The notes beneath the pieces were generated by a model. That model made no database searches. It was not told the DNA's origin and worked only from the letters and a program-made list of their open reading frames with translations. From Rhizobium rhizogenes (GTDB lineage: Bacteria; Pseudomonadota; Alphaproteobacteria; Rhizobiales; Rhizobiaceae): a stretch of DNA of 64,000 bases. Each line of letters opens with the position of its first letter. Positions within the stretch are counted from its first letter, which is position 1. Position numbers and translations under genes: made by a program. Where the stretch lies: positions 124,001 to 188,000 of the forward strand of contig NZ_CP019701.2 in assembly GCF_002005205.3 (NCBI RefSeq). The letters are read 5' to 3'. Of the stretch, positions 1 through 7,802 are shown piece after piece.

Positions 1-2
1 CC

Positions 3-296
3 TTCCATGCCCATAATGGATATGTCGAAAGCCTGCTGAATGGCGGCTTGCCGGCCTTTATCCTGACCATCATATGGCTCGTCATCATCCCTGCAAATGA
101 TTTCCGCACGGCGGTGGACAGGGGAACGGATCCGGGTCTGACGCGGCTTTTTGGACGAATTTGGGTGTATGCCCTGCTTTCTTCGTGTCTTGAGAGTAAT
201 TTCTTTACCGGAACCGGGCCTATCTGGTCTTCTCTTCTGATCGCAGTCTATTGTTTGAGGCATCAGGCCTACGACATACTTGAACAGGGGCAGTAA
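3..296 (+). CDS. O-antigen ligase/polymerase family protein, C-terminal fragment
   Basis: The reading frame is open from the window edge, so only the C-terminal ~97 residues are seen. It begins FHAHNGYVESLLNGGLP, which fits the conserved periplasmic His-Asn-x-(Y/F)-x-E region of Wzy_C (O-antigen ligase, ExoQ-like) proteins. Two hydrophobic segments follow, one near AFILTIIWLVIIP and one near SSLLIAVYCL. Family knowledge: these inner-membrane proteins ligate or polymerise surface polysaccharides. A polysaccharide deacetylase starts 26 bases downstream on the same strand, which supports a surface-polysaccharide locus extending left of the window. The exact polymer cannot be told from this fragment. 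Confidence 0.7.
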   Translation, partial: FHAHNGYVESLLNGGLPAFILTIIWLVIIPANDFRTAVDRGTDPGLTRLFGRIWVYALLSSCLESNFFTGTGPIWSSLLIAVYCLRHQAYDILEQGQ

Positions 297-322
297 TTTG
301 CAGACAGGCCGGGGGGCTATGT

Positions 323-1075
323 ATGGCGCAAAAAATCGGGACTTTTGCAGACCGGATCAATAACCGGCTGGTGCGATATTTTCCGGGACCGTCGGCGCGG
401 ATCGAGACATCCGAGCCGATCGTCTCCTTCACATTCGACGATGTGCCGGCAAGCGCCTGGACGAAGGGTGCCCGCATTCTCGAAGAGGAGGGCGTCCGCG
501 GGACGTTTTACATTGCGGGCGTTTTTATCGACGGGCGCGATGAACGGCAGGAGATGATTTCCGCCGAGGGCTGTTTCAAGCTCGCCGCGGCAGGCCACGA
601 GCTTGCCTGCCACACCTATTCTCACCGCAAACTGTCGAGTTTTTCACGGCGCGGGCTTGAGGAAGATCTCGACCGCAATGACAGCGTGCTCGGTTCATTC
701 GATGAAAAACGGCACAGCCGGAACTTCTCGGTTCCTTTCGGCATGGCCTCGCCACTCATGCAGCCCCTGTTGCGGCGCAGGTTCAGAACTGTCCGCGGCA
801 TCATGCCCGGCATCAACCGGGGCAGCATCGATCCGCATAATCTTGCCGCCGTCGAATTGCGGTCGGATCAGAACTATCTCGACGCCGCTGACCGCTGGCT
901 GGATGATGTGCTGCAAAATGGCGGCTGGCTCGTCATTTTCACCCATGATGTTTCGTCTGCGCCGAGCTTTTACGGTTGCCCGGAGGGCAGGTTTCAGGGG
1001 CTCGTCCGCAGGGCGACGTCAGGCGGCGCCAAAGTCATGACGGTTGATGCCGCCGCAACGGCACTCGGTCTGTAA
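323..1075 (+). CDS. Polysaccharide deacetylase family protein (NodB homology domain)
   Basis: A 250-residue carbohydrate esterase family 4 type protein. The metal-binding motifs are visible: SFTFDD with the Asp pair at residues 39-40, and HTYSH with His97 and His101. A late FTHDV motif (near residue 209) resembles the conserved histidine motif near the end of the fold. Family knowledge: these enzymes remove N- or O-acetyl groups from polysaccharides in a metal-dependent reaction. There is no obvious signal peptide, so action on a cytoplasmic or lipid-linked intermediate is possible. The start is the ATG at 323, 26 bases after the upstream ligase-type gene, and the two genes probably share a transcript. 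The substrate is not identifiable from the sequence. Confidence 0.8.
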   Translation: MAQKIGTFADRINNRLVRYFPGPSARIETSEPIVSFTFDDVPASAWTKGARILEEEGVRGTFYIAGVFIDGRDERQEMISAEGCFKLAAAGHELACHTYSHRKLSSFSRRGLEEDLDRNDSVLGSFDEKRHSRNFSVPFGMASPLMQPLLRRRFRTVRGIMPGINRGSIDPHNLAAVELRSDQNYLDAADRWLDDVLQNGGWLVIFTHDVSSAPSFYGCPEGRFQGLVRRATSGGAKVMTVDAAATALGL

Positions 1076-1144
1076 GGAGTGTTGCCAGCAGACACTCCCT
1101 GTGCCGGAGGCTGACGCGAGAAGCATGCCGGCTGGCAGGCGGTT

Positions 1145-1795
1145 CTACTGGCTGGCCCAGATGATACGGGCGATCCATTCCACATCGGCCATATCGAAGC
1201 TGCGGTTCGGATGCTCGGGGTTCAGCGACAGAAGCTCGATGTTCTTGGGGCTCTGCCGTGCCAGCACCTTGGCCATCACCTCGCCGTCACGGCTTTTAAG
1301 CACCACGCGGTCACCGCGCCGCACCTGCGCGCCGGGTTCCACGATGAGGATGTCGCCGTCTCGGTAAAGCGGCATCATGCTTTCCCCCTGCACTTCGAGT
1401 GCGTAGACACCCTGCTTGCGCTCGGGGGAGGAGGGGAACTCCACCACATCCCAGCCCTGGCCTGCCGGAAAGCCGCCATCATCGAAAAAACCGCCGGAGC
1501 CGGCCTGCGCGAAACCGAGAAGCGGGATGGCGTTGTCGGCGCCGGAAGGTTGCATCGCCTGCGCCCTGTTGAAGGCATAACCGAAAAACTGGTCGACGCT
1601 GGCTCCCGTCGCCTCCAGCACCTTGGAGACGGATTCCGTCGAAGGCCAGCGCTTGCGGCCATCCGGGCCGAAACGTTTCGACTTGTTGAACGAGGTGGGA
1701 TCGAGACCGGCACGCTTCGCCAGTGCCGAAGGTGTCAGTTCGTGGCGCTTGGCCAGCGTATCGATGGCGCTCCAGATCGTCTCGTGTGAAAGCAT
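1145..1795 (-). CDS. XRE/S24 family LexA-like transcriptional regulator
   Basis: A 216-residue protein with an N-terminal helix-turn-helix (about residues 4-70; LTPSALAKRAGLDPTSFNKSK is the recognition region) and a C-terminal S24 peptidase/LexA fold. The Ser of QGESMMP (about 139) fits the catalytic serine. A lysine in EVMAKVL (about 176) fits the general base. AQ-AG at about 96-99 is a plausible Ala-Gly self-cleavage site, as in LexA and phage repressors. So this may be an autoproteolytic repressor, but cleavage is inference. I chose the ATG at 1795 because the protein then begins directly with the helix-turn-helix. An in-frame GTG at 1849 would add 18 residues without a ribosome site. No phage genes are nearby. 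Confidence 0.8.
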   Translation of the reverse strand: MLSHETIWSAIDTLAKRHELTPSALAKRAGLDPTSFNKSKRFGPDGRKRWPSTESVSKVLEATGASVDQFFGYAFNRAQAMQPSGADNAIPLLGFAQAGSGGFFDDGGFPAGQGWDVVEFPSSPERKQGVYALEVQGESMMPLYRDGDILIVEPGAQVRRGDRVVLKSRDGEVMAKVLARQSPKNIELLSLNPEHPNRSFDMADVEWIARIIWASQ

Positions 1796-1817
1796 GGTAG
1801 AAAGCCCGCAGATGGAG

Positions 1818-1852
1818 CCGGTGGCGGAAAGCTCCTGTCGTTTACCCACCGG
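1818..1852. promoter_or_regulatory. Inverted repeat upstream of the S24 regulator (candidate operator)
   Basis: CCGGTGG at 1818-1824 is repeated in inverse as CCACCGG at 1846-1852, with a 21-base spacer. It lies 23-57 bases upstream of the chosen S24 regulator start, where an autoregulatory operator would be expected. Spacing of about 28 bp between arm centres is wide for one dimer, so this is tentative. Confidence 0.25.
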
Positions 1853-1906
1853 AATCTAGACCATATCCGGCCTGGAGTAAAGAAAGGAAAGGAATAAAAT
1901 CCTTTC

Positions 1907-2557
1907 TTACGCCACCATGGCCGATGTATTTATCTTGGCGAGCTGGATGACGGCCTGCGTGCGGCTGTCGACCTTCAGTTTCAGCAGGATGGCGGAGACA
2001 TGCGCCTTGATGGTGGCTTCCGAAACATTCAGCTCATAGGCGATCTGCTTGTTCAGCAGGCCTTCTGCCAGCATGCCCAGAACCCGGCTTTGTTGCGGTG
2101 TCAGCGTTCTCAGCCGGCCGATGAGGTCGGCCACGTCAGGGTCCTGTTCCTTTTCGCCCTGATGCCCTGCCGGTATCCAGACATCGCCCTCCAGAACCGC
2201 ACGGATGCCGTCTCTGATATCGTCGATACCCGAGGATTTGGAAATGAAACCGGAAGCGCCGAGTTCGATCGACCGGCGGACCGTGGTCGCGTCGTCCGTT
2301 GCCGAAACGATGACGATCGGCAGGCTGGAAAATTCCGCTCGCAGCGCCATCAGGCCGGAAAAGCCGCTGACCCCCGGCATGGCGAGATCGAGAAGCATCA
2401 GGTCGGCGTCGTTACGTGCCGTTGCGGCACTCCGGGCAGCCTCGAAATCTCCCGCTTCCACGATGCTCTGCTGTCCGTCGAGGCCGGATACGGCCTGCTT
2501 GAGGGCGCCGCGAAAAAGCGGGTGATCATCTGCAATGATAATGACAAGTTCCGACAT
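1907..2557 (-). CDS. LuxR/NarL-type response regulator
   Basis: A 216-residue two-component response regulator. The receiver domain spans about residues 1-120: acidic pair Asp10/Asp11 in IIADDHP, phosphoacceptor Asp57 in LMLLDLAMPG, and conserved Lys107 in GFISKSSG. A LuxR-type DNA-binding domain spans about 145-210 (LTPQQSRVLGMLAEG, then ATIKAHVSAIL). The ATG at 2557 is preceded by a strong Shine-Dalgarno GGGAGGGGG. No histidine kinase is adjacent, so it is an orphan here and its signal and targets are unknown. An AT-rich imperfect inverted repeat (TAAGAAAGG...CCTTTCTTTA, about 1878-1909) overlaps the stop codon and could slow transcription there. Confidence 0.9.
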   Translation of the reverse strand: MSELVIIIADDHPLFRGALKQAVSGLDGQQSIVEAGDFEAARSAATARNDADLMLLDLAMPGVSGFSGLMALRAEFSSLPIVIVSATDDATTVRRSIELGASGFISKSSGIDDIRDGIRAVLEGDVWIPAGHQGEKEQDPDVADLIGRLRTLTPQQSRVLGMLAEGLLNKQIAYELNVSEATIKAHVSAILLKLKVDSRTQAVIQLAKINTSAMVA

Positions 2558-2798
2558 TCTGGCCCCCTCCCAAGGGCGTTATGCGGTTCTTTCTCAGGAC
2601 TGGTACACTCCCTTTGCCGGTGGTCGAAACACGCCCGGCTCCTCCGCCAAAGGTTGCGCCAATCGGTTCCTCATTACAAGAAAAAGCTTGTGGAGAGGCG
2701 GCCTTTCAGGCCCGCCGCAATAAAAATGCCGTGGAAACTGTGGACAATCTGCGAGCTTTGCGGCAAATCCCGCTGAGTGGAAAGCCTTGGAGAGCCCT

Positions 2799-3152
2799 AT
2801 GCAGGAAACGCCCGCGGTCATCTATAAAATCGTGCCGGAGACGTTATGGAATGCGGCCAGGGCGAAGGGCGTGTTCGAGGGGGCGGCCATCGACCTGACC
2901 GATGGCTTCATTCATTTTTCGACGGCAAAACAGGCGGCCGAGACCGCCGCGCGGCATTTTTCCGGCCAGGTCGATTTGCTTCTGATCGCGGTCGACGGTG
3001 CGGCCCTCGGCGACAAGCTGGTTTATGAGCCCTCCAGAGGTGGCGATCTTTTCCCGCATCTCTATGCCCCGCTTCCCTTGACCGCCGTGCTTTGGGAAAC
3101 GCCGCTTTCGCTCGGTCACGACGGCCAGCACCAGTTTCCGGAGATTTTGTGA
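2799..3152 (+). CDS. DUF952 family protein
   Basis: A 117-residue protein beginning MQETPAVIYK. The motifs GFIHFSTAKQAAETAARHF and the later DLFPHLYAPLPLTAVL are typical of the DUF952 family, a small fold of unknown function with conserved His residues. The ATG at 2799 follows TTGGAGAG at a good distance; the in-frame TTG at 2787 is less likely. The stop codon overlaps the pyrD start (TGATG), so the two genes are translationally coupled. I know this DUF952-pyrD pairing as common in rhizobia, but no function follows from it. Confidence is high for the gene and low for any biochemical role. Confidence 0.85.
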   Translation: MQETPAVIYKIVPETLWNAARAKGVFEGAAIDLTDGFIHFSTAKQAAETAARHFSGQVDLLLIAVDGAALGDKLVYEPSRGGDLFPHLYAPLPLTAVLWETPLSLGHDGQHQFPEIL

Positions 3153-4243
3153 TGAGCGGATTATTTTCCTCTATCGGCCGCAAGGGCCTGTTTCTGGTCG
3201 ATCCGGAAAAGGCGCATGGGCTGTCCATTGCGGCGCTGAAAAGCGGCTTCCTGCCCACCTGCATGGTGCCGCATGATCCGCGCCTGCAGCAGACGGTTGC
3301 CGGCCTCGTTTTTCCCAATCCGCTCGGTATGGCGGCAGGTTATGACAAGAATGCCGAGGTGCCGGGACCGCTTCTCCGGCTCGGTTTCGGCTTTACCGAA
3401 ATCGGCACGGTCACGCCGAAGGCGCAATCGGGCAATCCCAAGCCGCGTATTTTTCGTCTGGTCGAAGACGAGGGCGTCATCAATCGCCTCGGTTTCAACA
3501 ATGAAGGCCATGCGGCTGCGCTGGAACGTCTGAAGCAGGCAAAGCTGCGCGGCATCGTCGGTGTCAACATCGGCGCCAACAAGGATAGCGAAGACCGCAT
3601 CGCCGATTATGTGCAGGGCATCGAGGCGTTTTACGCGGTTGCATCCTATTTCACCGTCAATATTTCCTCGCCCAATACGCCCGGCCTGCGTGACCTGCAG
3701 GCGCGCGAAAGCCTGGCCGCTCTTCTCAGCGCCGTGCTGGAACGCCGCAAGGCGGAAGCGGAACGCTTCGGTAAACGCATCCCGGTTTTCCTCAAGATCG
3801 CGCCCGATCTGACTGAAGAGGGGCTGGACGATGTTGCGGAAGAGGCGCTCGCCCATGACCTCGATGGTCTGATTGTCTCGAACACCACGCTCTCCCGCGA
3901 AGGCCTGCGACCCGGCCTGCACAAAAGCGAGACCGGCGGCCTGTCCGGCAAGCCGTTGTTCGAGCTTTCCACGGCGGTTCTCGCCAAGATGCGCCGGCGC
4001 GTCGGCGGCGATCTGCCGATCATCGGTGTCGGTGGTGTTTCATCCGCGGAAACGGCCTTGGAAAAGGTGAGGGCAGGGGCCGATCTCGTGCAGCTTTATT
4101 CCTGCATGGTCTATGAAGGCCCCGGCCTGCCCTCGGCCATCGTCAAGGGCCTGTCGAAGCTGGTCGCTCGCGAGGGCGTGGAGTCGATCCGCGATCTGCG
4201 CGATAGCGCGATGGACCGCTGGGCTGACCGCAAGCTCGGCTGA
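3152..4243 (+). CDS. pyrD: Dihydroorotate dehydrogenase (quinone), class 2
   Basis: A 363-residue class 2 enzyme of de novo pyrimidine synthesis. It oxidises dihydroorotate to orotate at the membrane using FMN and passes electrons to quinone. Signature regions are present: GMAAGYDKNAEV, the NRLGFNNEG region, NISSPNTPGLR containing the catalytic-loop serine of class 2 enzymes, FLKIAPDL, SNTT, and the FMN-phosphate loops IIGVGGVSS and GADLVQLYS. The N-terminal extension (about residues 1-40) fits the membrane-associating helices of this class. The start is fixed by the TGATG overlap with the DUF952 gene. An imperfect hairpin (AGGGGAGG...CCTCTCCT, 4278-4307) follows the gene. Confidence 0.97.
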   Translation: MSGLFSSIGRKGLFLVDPEKAHGLSIAALKSGFLPTCMVPHDPRLQQTVAGLVFPNPLGMAAGYDKNAEVPGPLLRLGFGFTEIGTVTPKAQSGNPKPRIFRLVEDEGVINRLGFNNEGHAAALERLKQAKLRGIVGVNIGANKDSEDRIADYVQGIEAFYAVASYFTVNISSPNTPGLRDLQARESLAALLSAVLERRKAEAERFGKRIPVFLKIAPDLTEEGLDDVAEEALAHDLDGLIVSNTTLSREGLRPGLHKSETGGLSGKPLFELSTAVLAKMRRRVGGDLPIIGVGGVSSAETALEKVRAGADLVQLYSCMVYEGPGLPSAIVKGLSKLVAREGVESIRDLRDSAMDRWADRKLG

Positions 4244-4425
4244 ATACGGTCCGACGGGTAGAAGTCCTGCGTAAATTAGGGGAGGTCTTCCTGCATTGGC
4301 CTCTCCTGTCCTCATCCCTGTGCCTGTCACGGGATTCGGCCAGCCCAGGTCCTTGGGTTGAAAAGCCTCCCTCCGCCGCGCAGACATGCGTCGGAAGGAT
4401 TCTTTTGACGAATACAGGAGTGAGG

Positions 4426-4443
4426 GCGGAGGGTATCCTCCGC
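4426..4443 (-). terminator. Hairpin downstream of the CAP-domain lipoprotein gene
   Basis: A perfect 7-bp stem GCGGAGG/CCTCCGC with a 4-base loop lies just past the minus-strand stop at 4448. There is no T tract after it on the minus strand, so it may be a weak or factor-dependent terminator or an mRNA-stabilising hairpin. Confidence 0.4.
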
Positions 4444-4447
4444 TACC

Positions 4448-4945
4448 TCATGCGCAAAGCACCATGGCCCAATAGGGCCGGTTGCGGCTGGCGGCGTCAT
4501 AGGCCACCGCGACGCCAAGACCATTATAGGGTCCGAGCATGTTTTCGAGATGGTGTTTCGAACCGATCCAGGCTTTGACGACACGCTCGACGCTGTCCTG
4601 CCCGGCGGCCACGTTTTCCGCGGCCGGAAGCGGCACATTGCCATCCTTCATGCGGATAAGGAAACTGTCGGTGAGGCCGATCAGATGCGCCATCTTCTGT
4701 GCCTTGACCATGCGGCCGGCCTGATAGGCGGCGGCACCGCTGGCGGCACCATTGATGGCGAGCGGTGAAAGCCCCTTCGAGCGGCGCAGATCGTTGACCA
4801 TTGGAAGCGCCGCCGCCGTCTCATCGCGGGTGCCTGATGGCATTCCCTTGTTGGTGGGCATGGAAACGCAGGCGGAAAGAACGGAGCCGGCGGAAATCAG
4901 CACGAAGCCGCGCCGGGTAAGCGTCTGAAGTGATGTATCGGTCAT
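4448..4945 (-). CDS. CAP/SCP-domain lipoprotein with a Tat-like signal
   Basis: A 165-residue protein. The N-terminus has TRRGFVL, matching a twin-arginine consensus, then a hydrophobic stretch and the lipobox LSAC (Cys about 26), so it is probably a lipidated envelope protein. The rest matches a bacterial CAP (SCP/PR-1) domain: MVNDLRRSKGLSPL, the His of KMAHLIG, AENVAAG, then WIGSKHHLENMLGP and GLGVAVAYD. Family knowledge: CAP proteins are secreted and often bind lipid or cell-wall components; their bacterial roles are mostly unknown. The start is one base after the stop of the upstream small membrane protein, so the two form an operon. Confidence 0.8.
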   Translation of the reverse strand: MTDTSLQTLTRRGFVLISAGSVLSACVSMPTNKGMPSGTRDETAAALPMVNDLRRSKGLSPLAINGAASGAAAYQAGRMVKAQKMAHLIGLTDSFLIRMKDGNVPLPAAENVAAGQDSVERVVKAWIGSKHHLENMLGPYNGLGVAVAYDAASRNRPYWAMVLCA

Positions 4946-4946
4946 G

Positions 4947-5213
4947 TCAGCGGCGATAGCTCAGAAGGCGCAGGATGATGAAAACGGGAATAACGATCGT
5001 GGCTCCGAGGATCAGATAGTCGCCGATCGCGCCCAGCGCATGGAAACCGCTGCGCCACAGGTCGACCACGAAATCGCGCGCGCCGTAGATGATGTTCCAC
5101 GGCGTCAATCCGAAGATTGCCATCAGAAAGCCGACGAGCAATGAAACGACGAGCAGCTTCACCACGGTGCGGGCCACCGTATCACCCAGCATTTTGTTGA
5201 CCTCACCGGCCAT
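4947..5213 (-). CDS. Small two-TM membrane protein (probably DUF6460)
   Basis: An 88-residue protein starting MAGEVNKMLGD, with two hydrophobic segments: VVKLLVVSLLVGFLMAIFGL and IGDYLILGATIVIPVFIILRLL. Between them is an amphipathic stretch rich in Trp and Arg. It resembles what I remember as the rhizobial DUF6460 family, with unknown function. The ATG at 5213 follows AGGAGA; the longer form from 5252 has no better site. Its stop is one base from the start of the CAP lipoprotein gene, so they are co-transcribed, and a shared envelope role is inference. The gene points away from the methyltransferase gene at 5382 across a 168-base divergent region. Confidence 0.7.
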   Translation of the reverse strand: MAGEVNKMLGDTVARTVVKLLVVSLLVGFLMAIFGLTPWNIIYGARDFVVDLWRSGFHALGAIGDYLILGATIVIPVFIILRLLSYRR

Positions 5214-5381
5214 CAGCAAGTCTCCTGTTTTGTCCTGACATATGGGGCGCACCGCTTCGATGCAAGTTTTCGCGCATTATATCGCGCCATATCGGTCAAT
5301 TCCACGCAGGGGCCATGAAATAGGACTTGAGTTTTTTTATGGCTTGATAAATGACAGCCGGCATCTTCTCAGGAATCATTG

Positions 5382-6323
5382 ATGGCCCCAAACCAGTTTT
5401 CTTCCGGTGACGTCATTGCCGACCGCCGGGCCGACTATGCCCGCATGTTGGCGGAAGGCGGTGATTATCCCGCCGCCGCCGAACTTATGGAACAGGCGCT
5501 TGAACTTGCGCCACGGTGGACGGCGGGATGGTTTCGCTTCGGGGAATATCACGAAAAGGCGGGGGAGACCGCAAAAGCCGTGGCGGCTTACGAGAAAGTC
5601 GCCACGCTGGATACGGAAGGGCTTTTTGCAGCCGAACTGAAGCTTGCGGTTCTCGGCGCCGCCGAAACACCCGAACAGCCGCCGAGCCGTTATGTGGAAG
5701 GGCTGTTCGACGACTATGCCGACCGTTTCGAAACCTCGCTTGTTGAGAAGCTGGACTACAGCGTGCCGCAAAAGCTGGCGGAACTGATCGGCAGGGAGGC
5801 GAAAGGCAGCGCCTTTGACACTGTCGTCGATATTGGCTGCGGCACCGGCCTCCTTGGTGTCGAAATCCACCCCCTCGCAAAACGGCTCGAGGGTTTCGAT
5901 ATTTCCCAGAACATGCTGGCCAAGGCGGAGGAAAAGGATCTTTACGATCATCTCGGTCAGGCCGATCTTTCGCTGGACGAAGAGGCCTCGGGACTGTTCA
6001 GTCCCACACTTGCGCAGCACCGCGCCGATCTCGTCGCCGCCGCCGACGTGATGATGTATCTCGGCAGTCTTGAAACCGTCATGCCGCTCGTTTCCGCTTT
6101 GCTCAAGCCATCGGGCTTCTTCGCCTTCTCGGTGGAGGATGCGGGAGATGCGGAAGGGTTCATCCTGCGGGAATCCCTTCGTTACGCCCATTCCAAAGGC
6201 TACGTGACCGAGCTTCTTGAGCGGACGGGCTTTTCCCTCATCGAAATCCGCAAAACCACCATTCGCAAGGATGCCGGAAAACCCCTTTCCGGCATTCTCT
6301 TTCTTGCCCGCGCCAGAGGCTGA
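5382..6323 (+). CDS. TPR-containing class I SAM-dependent methyltransferase
   Basis: A 313-residue protein. An N-terminal TPR-like region (about residues 15-90: ARMLAEGGDYPAAAELMEQAL, then WFRFGEYHEKAGETAKAVAAYEK) precedes a methyltransferase domain with motif I VVDIGCGTGLLG at about 147-158 and an acidic residue after the next strand (EGFDIS). The sequence around RYVEGLFDDYADRFE is typical of this group of TPR methyltransferases in Alphaproteobacteria. The substrate is unknown; the TPR may recruit a protein partner. The ATG at 5382 follows AGGAA; an adjacent in-frame TTG at 5379 is less likely. Confidence 0.85.
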   Translation: MAPNQFSSGDVIADRRADYARMLAEGGDYPAAAELMEQALELAPRWTAGWFRFGEYHEKAGETAKAVAAYEKVATLDTEGLFAAELKLAVLGAAETPEQPPSRYVEGLFDDYADRFETSLVEKLDYSVPQKLAELIGREAKGSAFDTVVDIGCGTGLLGVEIHPLAKRLEGFDISQNMLAKAEEKDLYDHLGQADLSLDEEASGLFSPTLAQHRADLVAAADVMMYLGSLETVMPLVSALLKPSGFFAFSVEDAGDAEGFILRESLRYAHSKGYVTELLERTGFSLIEIRKTTIRKDAGKPLSGILFLARARG

Positions 6324-6430
6324 GCATTCCGTTTCTTGCCTTTTTCACGATAGGTCAGCCTTGCTTACTTATCCATCTTGATCCGGTATTTTTTGCAGTG
6401 CAAAATATGCCGGAAACCTGAGGGAAAAGC

Positions 6431-7069
6431 GTGAGCAGAACGAGAAGCGTTTACGGCATGTGGAGTTCCGATCCGGCCAGACATGCGCCGGTGGAAGACG
6501 TGCAGGGCATCGTCACCGGCGCCATCGTCTCGGCGCTCGGCTTTTATCTCCTGAACAAGGTCGGCCTTTTGACCGGCGGCACCGCCGGCGTCGCCTTCCT
6601 CCTTCATTACGCCTTCGGCATCAGCTTCGGTCTGCTGTTCTTCCTCGTCAACCTGCCGTTTTATTACCTGTCCTTCCGCCGCCTCGGTCTCGCCTTTTCG
6701 TTCAAGACCTTCATCGCCATCGGCCTCGTTTCGGTGTTGACGGAGGTGGAGGCGCGCTGGATGGTCATAGACAGCATCAACCCGCTCTGGGCGGCGCTGC
6801 TCGGCGGCCTGCTTCTGGGCTATGGCTTGCTGGCGCTTTATCGCCACCGCGCCAGCCTCGGCGGCATCGGCATTCTGGCCATCTATATTCAGGACCGTTT
6901 CGGCATCCGCGCCGGCCTCATCCAGTTGGCCTTCGATGCCTTCGTCATGCTCTGCGCCTTCCTCGTCATCGATCCGGCGACTGTTGTTTATTCGATTGTC
7001 GGCGCTTTCGTTCTCAACATGTTTCTGGCCATCAATCACCGTTCGGACAGATACATCGTCGTGCGTTGA
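6431..7069 (+). CDS. YitT-like membrane protein (copy 1)
   Basis: A 212-residue integral membrane protein with about five hydrophobic segments. Repeated landmarks are GLLTGGTAGVAFLLHYAFG, FFLVNLPFYYLSFRRLGLAF, SLGGIGILAIYIQDRFG and NMFLAINHRSDRYIV. These resemble the YitT/DUF161 family, whose transport role is unclear. The start is GTG at 6431 behind GAGGG. A close paralogue follows 67 bases downstream on the same strand. The function is not identifiable from the sequence. The end is a normal stop and nothing looks truncated. Confidence 0.8.
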   Translation: MSRTRSVYGMWSSDPARHAPVEDVQGIVTGAIVSALGFYLLNKVGLLTGGTAGVAFLLHYAFGISFGLLFFLVNLPFYYLSFRRLGLAFSFKTFIAIGLVSVLTEVEARWMVIDSINPLWAALLGGLLLGYGLLALYRHRASLGGIGILAIYIQDRFGIRAGLIQLAFDAFVMLCAFLVIDPATVVYSIVGAFVLNMFLAINHRSDRYIVVR

Positions 7070-7136
7070 GCAAAGATGGTTGAAATCCGGAGCAGTTCAG
7101 CGCAATAGCTCGGCAGGGACAGTCAGGGGAAAAGGC

Positions 7137-7778
7137 ATGGACGATACGACTGCGCGCAGGCGCCTGAACCTCTGGGCCTCCGCGCCGGATCGTCATTCAT
7201 TGCTGGAGGACGCGCAGGCCATTCTGGCAGGCAGCATGCTGATTTCACTCGGCGTCACGCTGTTTTCCGCCGCGGGTCTTCTCACCGGCGGTGTGGTGGG
7301 TCTGGCATTTCTGGCGCATTACGCCACCGGCTTCAGCTTCGGCGTGGTGTTTTTCCTTGCCAATCTGCCGTTTTATTATCTCGCCTTCCGCCGCCTCGGC
7401 CTCGCGTTTACGGTCAAGACCTTCTGCGCCATCGCCATGACGGCGCTGCTTTCCGAATATATGCCGGGCTTTTTCGCTTTTGAGAGCATCAATCCGGTCG
7501 CCGCCGCCCTTTTCGGCGGGTTGACGGTCGCGGCCGGCATGCTGGCGCTGTTTCGCCACCGCACCAGCCTCGGCGGCTTTGGAATTCTGGCGCTTTATCT
7601 GCAGGATCGTTTCGGCTGGCGCGCCGGCCTCGTGCAGCTCGCCTTTGACGGCATGGTGCTGGCCTGCTCCTTCTTCGTGGCCACACCTTTCGTCATCCTC
7701 TGCTCCATCCTCGGCGCGCTGGTCATGAACCTCACGCTCGCCATCAATCACAGGAACGACCGCTACATCGCCATGTAG
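7137..7778 (+). CDS. YitT-like membrane protein (copy 2)
   Basis: A 213-residue paralogue of the gene just upstream. It keeps the same landmarks in the same order: GLLTGGVVGLAFLAHYATG, FFLANLPFYYLAFRRLGLAF, SLGGFGILALYLQDRFG and NLTLAINHRNDRYIAM. By eye well over half of the aligned positions are identical, so the pair arose by tandem duplication. The ATG at 7137 follows AGGGGAAAAGG. Both copies are intact, so they may work as a heteromer or have diverged in substrate; both ideas are inference. The gene ends 25 bases before the convergent AhpD-like gene. Confidence 0.8.
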   Translation: MDDTTARRRLNLWASAPDRHSLLEDAQAILAGSMLISLGVTLFSAAGLLTGGVVGLAFLAHYATGFSFGVVFFLANLPFYYLAFRRLGLAFTVKTFCAIAMTALLSEYMPGFFAFESINPVAAALFGGLTVAAGMLALFRHRTSLGGFGILALYLQDRFGWRAGLVQLAFDGMVLACSFFVATPFVILCSILGALVMNLTLAINHRNDRYIAM

Positions 7779-7802
7779 CGGCCGCCCATTTGGGTCGCAG
7801 GG

